Positions 44,863 to 55,000 of a stretch of DNA of 64,000 bases are shown here, piece after piece. Positions within the stretch are counted from its first letter, which is position 1, and each line of letters starts with the position of its first letter. The position numbers and the translations under genes were made by a program. The notes below the pieces were generated by a model. It searched no databases. It saw nothing but the letters and a program-made list of their open reading frames with translations, and had not been told where the DNA came from. This DNA is from Lates calcarifer (lineage: Eukaryota > Chordata > Actinopteri > Centropomidae), in assembly GCF_001640805.2 (NCBI RefSeq), contig NC_066833.1, forward strand, positions 14,624,068 through 14,688,067, read 5' to 3'.

Positions 44863-45022
44863 GGGGCACCCCCATAGCTGAATGGTTGGGGCGCGTACCA
44901 CATGGGCTCATGTGCCCTAAGCAGCTGGTCCGCGGATTGACTCCCGGTTTGGCCGGACCTTTACTCCCTGTCATTGCCCTGCTCTCTCTCCCTGTTTTCC
45001 TGTCTATAATCTGTCATCCTTA
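44863..45022 (+). mobile_element. tRNA-derived SINE
   Basis: The head starts GGGGCACCCCCATAGCTGAA and carries an A-box-like TAGCTGAATGG (44875-44885) and a B-box-like GGATTGACTCC (44934-44944), the internal RNA polymerase III promoter of tRNA-derived SINEs. The body ends with pyrimidine-rich CTCTCTCTCCCTGTTTTCCTGTCTATAAT-type sequence seen in many teleost SINEs. It is not a functional tRNA: the arms do not pair properly. Confidence 0.65.
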
Positions 45023-45696
45023 AGGAGATTTCTGACTCAACAGCCAAATAACAGTACAATCACATGCTGAATTTTATGCTCTATACCTCTCCCACTCTTG
45101 TTTTCCAGTGTTGTATTTGTTAATTTTCCCTGTAGTAGAAGGCATGCACAGTATGTAAATGTCTGCAGACCTTTTCTTTTGATGGGTAATGTGTTTCCTC
45201 CTTGCACGACACGGACAGCTGTGCACACACGCTCTCAAAAACCAAACATTCACACTCACATACACACACAGACACATTATTAGTAGCAAAGAACATTGAG
45301 AAGAGGAAGCAGATAACTACAGTTTTTATGTGATATGGTTTTGTTTTGATCCACTTATGAATAATGTTACCTGAAACTGCAGACGCAGGGAAGAGAACAC
45401 ACAAGTTCAAGCTTTGGCATTTTCAGAACAAATCTAGTATGTGTGGTACCAAGACAATATTTGCATGTTTAACAAAGGAAATAAAAGAAAAAAATGTCTG
45501 CACACTTAGCTCAGCAGGCTTGCTGCCTATAATTACTTCTTCTTTGCTCTGGCAAACTACTAATTATGAAGATGTTTCATGTGCTATTACTGTACCCCGA
45601 AGAAGAGAAAGAGAGGAGGTGGAGAGAGAGAAATCCAGAGAAAGAGAGAATTTCTTTCTCTTTCTTTGTCTGTTTTTAGAACTCCTGATAACTGTG

Positions 45697-45697
<1 letters not shown>

Positions 45698-45736
<39 letters not shown>
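45698..45736. repeat. (GATA)n tetranucleotide microsatellite
   Basis: About ten GATA units. Confidence 0.95.
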
Positions 45737-46562
45737 GAGGATGGGGTATGGCTGCACGTGACTGTGTCAGTGAAAATCAATTTGGCTCCTGGTGTTTACA
45801 CGCTGTTCAACCCAAATATGCACACGAGTATCAAATTCAGAGTTTAGTCCTTTAAATTATTAATTCCCACACATCATGAAGGATTCATCTGCTTGTCACT
45901 GATATGAGATCGCTGGGATGTCTCGAAGTGCTCGTGTCTCGTTTGAGAGCACCAAATGTTCCGTTGGGCTGAGCAACGGTTTGAAAACAATAGAGGGAAA
46001 ACAATAGCAGAGGCTGGGGTAGTCCTCCATGTGTCTAATTTTCAAAGGGAGTTACAGTGGATGGCACGAGGCTGTGGGCAGCTTAATTGGCTTTTGGGAA
46101 CCATTTTAACACTAAGGAAATGAGGATAGTTCTTCGTTTGGGCTGCTGGATGGAGATTACAGGACAAAACGTTACACTTATTTGTGGCACACGTCAGACT
46201 CGGTTCAATACAGAGTCTGGGTGCTGTCATTTTAAACTGTAATTTGAGGGAAACAAATAAAAACTCGCTCACCTCAGAAATGCATATTACCGTGTTTTGC
46301 CCCTTCCATACTCCAGTCCAAAACAACAACAAGAAAAAAGAGGAGAAAAAACGAAAGAAAAAAACAAAAACAAAAACAAAATCAGACAAGAAAACCTCCA
46401 CTTGTCCGCTTGGTCAACTTGAAAACCCCAACATCATCGTCTCAGAGAATCGGATTCGGGTCCAAAGCCAGTGAGCAACTCCAGAAACCTTTGAAGCGAA
46501 GATGAAACAATGCTCAACTCCTCTTTCCTCTCCTCCGCTCCTGGCTTCAATTTCTCACTTAC

Positions 46563-46930
46563 TGCCTGCCTCCCGTTGTCCAGACAGACGCTCTGTTGTT
46601 CGCCAGTACCTCATGCAATATTGAACACCGATAATGGACCAGTGCGAGGGGGAATGGAAATGCAGCCTTGCGGTTTTTACTCCATGTTTACATCATTCAC
46701 CCAATTATATTCCTCCGAAACGGGCAGTGTCTGCGCTTCCTTTGTGCTCCCCGTGTCTCTCTCTCACTCTCAACGGGTTAAACCATTCCCGCAGCACGGG
46801 AAGGGGGTGGTGGCGGAGAGGAGCTATTCATGTGATTATACGGGAACGAATGGGCTTGGTGACTCGTGGCCAAATGTTGTTATTGTCGGGGATAAAGGGA
46901 CGGGGAGACGGGAGAGGAGGAAGGAAGAGA
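46563..46930 (-). promoter_or_regulatory. Candidate tmem198 non-coding first exon and promoter, divergent from bin1
   Basis: The segment is CpG-containing and pyrimidine-rich on the minus strand. It ends in a strong donor consensus on that strand (GGCAGGCA|GTAAGTGAG, donor bases 46562-46557). It lies about 2 kb from the divergent bin1 start. A first exon here would splice to the acceptor at 30361 across a 16-kb intron. The donor and composition are seen; the link to tmem198 is inference. The overlapping plus-strand frames (46510-47020) are not supported as coding. Confidence 0.25.
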
Positions 46931-48600
46931 GGAGGGGAAATGAATAAGAGGGGAAGGGGAAGAGAGGAGGAGAGGGAGAGTGAGAGAGGAACAGCGAGGA
47001 TGCGGAGGAGTTTTATTTGAGGAAATTTACAAGGAAAACAGGCGGCTTTATTGCCCTCAGTCTAATGCAAATGAGAAAAAAAGATTGCTTTTTTCAACAA
47101 CTGTGTCATGACATTTAACAGCATCCCTTCTTTGATATTTTCTATGTCGAAATGAGTTTCTTGCTCGTTGTTGTAGCAGATTATGACATACTGAGAACTG
47201 TATAATCACCCTGGCCTCCTCACACTAAAACATTTTTCTTCTCACATGCAAACAGGATTTCTCGTAAACACGCTCTCATGCTAGATTATGCAACAGAGAT
47301 ATAATTACATCCAGTATAATAGAGTAAGTAAGTAGAAAAAAAACCTTTTGTCCTGCTGCCGGTTAGTCCCCTCAGCACCAAAGAGAGTGTTAGTTCAGGA
47401 CCTTGGAGAGCTCTCAGCCAGTCCTAACCACCTGAGACAATAAAGAGCTGTAGTTCATGATACACTTATATTTGCAAATCATAAAATATTATAACAAATG
47501 AATATATAAGAATATTAAAGGGGATGTTATTCATCAAAAGCAGGGGGTTTTACAAATGTTGCCAGATTGTAGTTACTATGAGTTCACTGGTAACATCAGT
47601 CAGAACAGCCTGCTCTGTGTGATGTTAGTAGTCTCTCTTCTATACGTTTCTGCCGAGCCTTAATCCTTTGCCAGGCTGTTGCAGCCCTTAAGCAAAAGCA
47701 GCCAGATTTTAAAAAGTGGAGGGCTCAAAGCTCTGAGGATGCTGTGTTGATGCGGACACGATACGGGGCAACAGCGCCATCTCCCGTTAGTGAGTACAAG
47801 GTAGCATCTCGTAGAACAGAGCAGAATATACCCACATGTTGGAACCAGATGAATCCTGTTGTAGTTGACTCCATGGTGGCGAAATGTGGTTCAGCGCGTC
47901 CCCAGGGTCGATGATCATCTGGGAAAAGACACATCTGGGTATCAGAGCCGATGCTTTTTCACAAGTAGCCACCCACAATTTGTTTTTTATAGTTTGCTGT
48001 CAGATAATGTTTTAGAGATTTGGGATTATGTATGTATATAATTTACAGACTTGCACCTCTGCTGGGTCACCACGTCACTCTCAGCCTTGTATAAAGATGA
48101 ACTGATTCAAAACGTACCCCAGAAAAACTCCTGTTTTTTTTAATACTCCTGAATTAATTCTGTTCATACCCACCCTACACTACACTTACAGACCGCATTA
48201 GGGCATTTCATCTAACAGGAGTGTCTCACTGCTGTTGATCATCCCTTGAGTCGCTAGCCTGTCCTCTTCACTGATGCCTATGTTTTCATTTCACTTTGTG
48301 TTACGTAACCGCAGCCCAACTGACTGAGACAGATCATTTTGAAGCGTTAATACAGTGCACGCTTGGAAGAGGGCTAGGCCCAGCTGTTGTCATTGTTTAC
48401 CATGAGCTTTTGGTCAGTTATTGTTTTTTGTGACTTTAAGACACTGAATTTGAAGACTTGGCCTCAAGATCCTAGATTCTGGAGCCAAATTGTACCAAAA
48501 ATAAAAAATAAAATAAAAAAACACTGGCATGACAAATAACATTTTAAAGAACGTGTTCTTTGGAAACACCTGACTCTGTTCATCTCTTTACTTCACCAGT
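46931..48600. other. Upstream flank of bin1
   Basis: Purine-rich DNA (46900-47000) then AT-rich sequence. No exon was recognised. A CpG-containing segment near 47750-47920 has an open minus-strand frame but no family match. Confidence 0.5.
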
Positions 48601-48639
48601 TAATTTAGAGTCTCCTGCATACACAGTTGCATCTGTGCC

Positions 48640-48884
48640 TTTAAGAGCATCTCTCACAGCATCCTCCTCCTCTGTCACGGGCGCGCACACAGCGACTCAA
48701 TATTAGAGAACACAGCTTAACCTTCTGCACTCACATAGAAACATCATAACATCTCATAATTACATTCATCGACGTTATTTCTCCACTGGACATTGATGAA
48801 TTTGCTTAAACGGTCGCCGTAGCGGTCCATCCGATCGTTATTGTTTTTATTTCCTTCCTATCTATCTCCGATCTACGCTACAAG
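48640..48884 (+). promoter_or_regulatory. bin1 5' UTR and proximal promoter region
   Basis: CpG-bearing sequence (GGGCGCGCACACAGCGACT near 48679; CGGTCGCCGTAGCGG near 48811) sits immediately before the bin1 ATG. No TATA box is convincing. The start site cannot be placed. Confidence 0.4.
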
Positions 48885-49654
48885 ATGGCTGAGTTGAATT
48901 TGGGGAAGGGGCTGACTGCAGGGAAAGTGGCCAGCAACGTCCAGAAAAAACTAACTAGAGCGCAAGAAAAGGTAAGAGCTGCTCCTTTACGTGCTAATGT
49001 ATGGGAAATGATGTTTCAGGCCTACAAGCTGCGAAGCAGTGCTGCCGCATCCTCCATCAAGGCGCAGTGTCGCATCACGACATCATAATAACACGAGCAG
49101 GGATGCTGTATTTGGGGATGGGGATGGGGATGGGGATGTCCACTTCAAATACATCTTTCCTTGAGTCAATGTCATGCAGCGGACACGTTCACAATGCAGC
49201 GAGATACATAATAGGCCCTACTCATAATTTAGCCTGATGACGGATGTGCTTCTGGCATTTAAACCAACATTTGGGTATCTTAATGAGGGTTTGTCACACA
49301 GATGTCGACTGCAGCCCACTCTCATGCATTTTGCTGGCACCATACTAATATAAAATACCCACACAGCAATATGTATAAGTGGTAAATAAGGGGCCTAGTC
49401 TATACGTGCATGCACCTGCTGGCCGTGCGCTGAATAAATGGCAGGGGGCGCTACTTATCTATCAAAAAGCATCATGTGCAGTTGATCTGAGGAGAGGCAG
49501 ACCGAGAGATAACAGATTATGGTGCTCTTGGAAACCCAATGCATGTTGCATATGTGTGAATGTAACAGGGATATGAGATTGTGCGTATAAACCGAAGCCT
49601 GGGTTATTTCTGACTTTATTTATGTACTTAGCCTGTGTGTATGTGAGTGAGTGA

Positions 49655-49703
<49 letters not shown>

Positions 49704-52030
49704 GCACTGCTTTTACATGCAGTTCATTTTCATGCAAATAAATCATATTTGAAGTTCATCTGGGGAGAGAACAAGAGATCAGGGCAGACAAACAGGTGAA
49801 TCTTTACATATTCAGTGTATTTTAGGGAGAATCAAAAACTGACTTCTTGTATTTTATCACACAAAGTGAAAACTGAGCAGAATCAATTGCCACATCTACC
49901 CTTGGTATAGGTTGCTGATGTTATGATTTGTTTGACGGATAGGTTCTCCAGAAGCTTGGCAAGGCTGATGAGACCAAAGATGTTGCTTTTGAGGAGGGAG
50001 TGATCAACTTCACCAAACAATATGTGAGTGCTGTTCAGTGACACATTGTTATGTTATGTTATGTTATGTGAGATCTCACTTGCTAGACATTTTATTCATC
50101 TATGTACTGTCTGCATATACCAAATGAAGTTTGTACTTGTCTCCTTGTACTCTTTTTGTGTTCCAAGCCTCATGTTTAATGTGTCACCCTCAGGCCGAAG
50201 GCAGCAAGCTGCAGAGGGACCTTAGGGCGTACCTGGAGGCAGTGAAAGGTGATGCACACAAGCCCCATGCAAAGTCACGTGCAAATGTACATTGGAACCT
50301 GCAAAAGTGTGCATTAATGTAAATTGTGTGTGTTTGCCCTCAGCCATGCATGAGTCCTCCAAGAACGTGCAGGCGTGTCTGGCTGACATGTATGAACCAG
50401 AATGGTACGGCAAGAATGAAGTGGATTCCATTGTGGAGGTCAGAAACACTTTTATAAATATGCGTAAAAGACAGTGATTGCTTGCATGTGTGAGAGTGTG
50501 AGGACGAGCTGGTCTCCCTGCAGAGGTCAAAACAACTTTATTTTATTGTATATTAGTTGACTGAGTGTGAGCCCTGTGATAGACTGGCAACAGTGACATA
50601 TTTGCAATGCCAAGAAGGAGAGAAGAGGTCAGAAGAACAAAAATTGACAAAATGAGTGCTGTGATCAGGCAAGAGCTGCGCTAACAATGATTAACATCAT
50701 CTGACTAACATCACTGTGAGGCTCTCCATTGGTGGAGACCCTTAAAGGCATAAGCAGTATAGCTAATGGACGGCTGGATGACTGAGTGTGAGTGTGTTAT
50801 GTGCATGTGTGCGTTTGGCTCCTGATTAGCATAGGCATTGCGGGCGCATAGTTGGAAGGATGTAGGCCTGTAAAATTGCTGTGTTTTAAAAGCTGTCACA
50901 TCTGGTGAGAAATGTTGAGTAGCTCTTTAAATTCTCTATCGACTTAATTATGTTTGTGCTTGAAATTACTTTTGGATTAATGGCTCTTGTCTGACAAAAC
51001 CACCAGAAGCTAGCTGCAAGAAATAAAAATACTTCAGTTGGTTGAGGGTTCCAGTTTATTTTTAATTCAAATACGTGATCACTAGCCAAGACATAACGAT
51101 TGAGCAACTGGGATTATCTCTAAGAGATGGAGACATTTGACTGTGCTTATTATGTTAATCCCTGCTGCAGGACTGTGATGTGTTGTGGACTGATTACCAC
51201 CAGAAGTTGGTCGATCATGCTCTCATCTCCATGGATACTTACCTGGGCCAGTTTCCTGATATCAAGGTAAGCCGTGTGGTCATACAGACAGTAGTAACCT
51301 TAACTGAAAATTATTAGCATGCAAGTGTTTGTGCAGTGGCAGCAAGGCCACATAATACTGTATATTAGGATTTTACTGTTGGTTTGGTTATCGTGCACTA
51401 GGTGTATTTCAGTTGTATTGAGTTATAGATGTTGAACATAAAAATGCATCTAGCTTCAAAACGATTTGTCGTACCTGGAAGCTAACAATGACAAGCTTAT
51501 TTATGAGGCATGTAAACTGGGCATTTCACTGCAGACAGAGACACTAAATAACTGGTCCTCTTCTTTTCTGCTCAGGCTCGTATCGCTAAGAGGGACAGGA
51601 AATTGGTCGATTACGACAGCGCCAGGCACAACTACGCTGCTACACACAAGACCAAGAAAAAGGATGGGGGCATTAAAATTACCAAGGTAAGTCAAATACA
51701 CTGTAGTTTGAAACCTAAGCAGTAGCTCACTGATAATGATGAAAGTAAACAATTATATTTTATGAGGTGCATCAATAATTTAAGACTGTTTAAATTTGTT
51801 CTCTCCCTTCCAGCCCTCCTCTTTGTTGGAGAGGGCCACTCCAGGTTGGGCTCAGGGTATCCTGTCTGCACACAACGTTGCCCAGAGCAGCCTGTCCAGG
51901 AGCCAGGTACACAGTAATCTTACTGTACTGACTACAGTGAAGCATGTTGTTATGCATACAAATACTGCTTGTAACTTATCCATCGTATATCGATACACAC
52001 ACTCATGAACACGCCCTAATGTACCAACAC

Positions 52031-52093
<63 letters not shown>

Positions 52094-55000
52094 CAGGCAG
52101 AGGAGGAGTTGGAGAGAGCCCAGAAGGTGTTTGAGGAGATTAATATTGACTTGCAAGAGGAGTTACCTTCGCTCTGGAACAGGTGTGTATGAGTGTCTGT
52201 GCAAACTGATTCTCCTGTTGATGGATAGATGCTATAATTACATTTTACTTACATCTGTGCTGCATTAACCCTGCAGGATATCGAACTGAGTCTAGCCAGT
52301 AATGCAGCCAGTTCTCTCTCTCTATATCTGCAGTCGTGTTGGGTTTTACGTCAGCACCTTCCAGAGTTTGGCTGGCTTCGAGGAGAAGTTTCACAAGGAA
52401 ATGAGCCGGGTGAGTGTTGTCTGTAGACCTCCAGTGGACTGGTGATACAGAATAAGAATAAGAGATAATGGAAGATGTTGACAGTGCCAGTGAGTACATT
52501 AACATGGGCTGCAATTAAATCTAAAACTGTTAACTTGTTGCTGCCTCAGTTTTCGAAACCATGTGCACAGTCTATTGTCGTTCATTTCTTATTTTTGGCC
52601 CTGTAAAGCAAATCTAGGACATGGGTTTTTAACAGACTGCAGTGAGATTATCCCCCCGTAATGCCTCAACACTTGTTGACTTGTAAATGCTGTCTCTGAA
52701 TTTGGACACGATGATGCAAACAAGCTATAGCAGACAAACACACTTAGCAGTGCATGGATAATATGATCATGTTTAGTGTAAGATCATTGGATTAAATGAC
52801 TGGAAATGGGTAAAGATAATCAAGAGTATACAGTATAATATCTTACACCCTTATCTTTCCCTTCCCTGCAGTTGGATCAGGATTTGTATGACGTCTTGGA
52901 GAAGTTGGAGGGAACAGACACAACCAGGTTCGTGAGCAAAGACGTATCATTTAAATTCTCTCATAGCAAGACTTCCTACTGCTGAGCACTCTATAATACA
53001 TTGTGTAGCTCACAAAAGATCCATGATATAAAATGTCAAGAAATCTTTTCAGGCATCTGTTGAAAGTTGTAAGTGACAAAAATAAACACCAACAGATCTT
53101 TTCTCAACAGTAAAGCTTTTCAGGTATTTGGCCATTGTGTGAAGGTTTTGCTATTCTGTTTTGTTGATGTCCCACTCAAGTAAAAACCTAGTAACCTCAG
53201 TTTTTTAGATTTCAAAACAAAATTCTATTGTCTACTTGAAAACAGCTATTTGTGTGAAATTGTGGTTATGGTTTTAGAGTGCTGAGCCTCATCAATCAGT
53301 CGCTATGGTTGGTCATCTTACCCTGCAAAGAATGTACTTGCTATATTGTATGTCTGGCTCCTACTACCTGGGAAAAAATAAATATTTTCAGAAATGTTTG
53401 CAAATATTTGAAGAGACATGTAATGGTCTGCATCAGAGGTTGGAACAGCAGTAAATTATGTGGTGAGGCTTTTACTTTCATTTCTATGGCTCACAAATGT
53501 ATTTAGTCATCACAAAAGCAGCAGGTTGGTCTCCCTATTCCCGGCTCTGTCTGGAAAATATGAAACCTGTGGATTAAAATGCTACATATCACAAACATTT
53601 GAAGCTACAGGAACAGACAAACAAAATGACCTGCATTAACTTAGGAGCCCCCCCACCCCACCCCCCACATCCTGCATCCCCCCCTCCCCTTGCAGCAAGA
53701 CAGGTAACCATGGCGCCTCATCGTCAGGAGCAAATAGGAGGTAACCAGCATCAACTGTGGTCACCACGGTGACACGACTCTTGTCTGTCTGTCCAACTGA
53801 CGTGTCTGTCCACCTGTCTGTATGCCAGTCAGTCTGCAGTCTTGGGAGATTTCAGGGAGAACTAGTGCTTGGTTGTGCAAGTGAATTCACAGACACACTG
53901 TCTGATCAGAGATTTGTGCGCTCACAGCTGCAGATACACAAGAGGTGAGCAAACCTGTGTCTTTGATGCTACGCCAGGCAAGACTGTAACATAATGATTC
54001 ATCTTGAGGCAAGAAGTGTGAGCCCTGCGTCGCAGTATTTCTCCTTTACTCACTATTGTATTTCTCATCATATTTATTAGCCCTCTGCCACTCCCCTTCT
54101 CTGTGTAATCACTGTAGTAATTTGAATAAACACATTCATATAGAAACTGTATAATGAAAAAAAAAAAAAATTAAGTCTCAAGATCAGGTAATAAAGTAGG
54201 ATCTACCATACGGTCCTTATCATTGCTTTCTTGCTGCATATTCTCAAACAATGTTAGAAATATATCAAGTGGAACAGTATCAACACAAACTCCAGGGTAC
54301 CAGGAGTTCTGGGGCCTCAGAGTATTTGTCCTCTGTGCCTGATTGTAATGCAGCTTTGGTAATGTAGTGTCTTAGTTTCTAGACTTAACTCATTCTCATT
54401 TAAAGCCAACAATGTGCAAAATTGCCTCGTCCAGCATTAAAAGTTGCAGGTATGTTCCAAGCTCTTTAAATATCTGCAGATCTGAGGCTTCTTTCGTCAG
54501 CTTTAGAACATCTTCTGTATGACAGCGAATGCCTCTATCACTGCTCGTTTGTTTTCCAATTTACAGGAGGTACAGACTAAGCCTGCTTGCATGGGATGGG
54601 AGGGATGGAGGGAAAGGGAGGCCTCTCTCACTTTTCTTGCATGACAGCTCTTGCAACGACAACCTCCATTTGAAATCGTGTAGAGCATGCCTTGTAACCT
54701 CTCTCTAGTTGTGTTTTAACTTTTAGCTGCTGTCTTTAACCGCTGCTGCTTTCTTTCATATTGTTTGCTGTCCTTGTTACTTTCTCTGTAATCTGTGTGT
54801 ATTCTCTTTCTGCCCTGTCTCCCTCTCTCATTTACTCAGTGGCAAAGAACCATCTAACCACACTCTCAGGCCAGGAGGACCACCCCCAATCCCCAAATCT
54901 CCTTCTAAGGTAGACATGCACATGCACACACAGCAGCAAATGCCTCCATCACTGTAACTTTTCATTCTTACTGGGTACTTGCACTTATTAATAGTAAATT

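Noticed and set aside
44863..44945. Possible tRNA gene because of A- and B-box-like words
   Set aside because: Acceptor, D and T arms do not pair as in a tRNA, and the element continues into a SINE body.
46510..47020. Two overlapping plus-strand frames of 145 and 128 codons upstream of bin1
   Set aside because: They overlap in different frames, have purine-run composition (Arg/Glu/Gly) at the end, and match no family known to me. GC-rich promoter-type DNA often stays open by chance.
47725..47978. Minus-strand frame containing MESTTTGFIWFQHVG
   Set aside because: It is short, not flanked by convincing splice sites and not recognised. Left as non-coding flank.
54433..54451. 15-bp microexon (CATTAAAAGTTGCAG|GTATG) in bin1
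   Set aside because: Phase fits, but the acceptor tract is weak and such short matches occur by chance in long introns.
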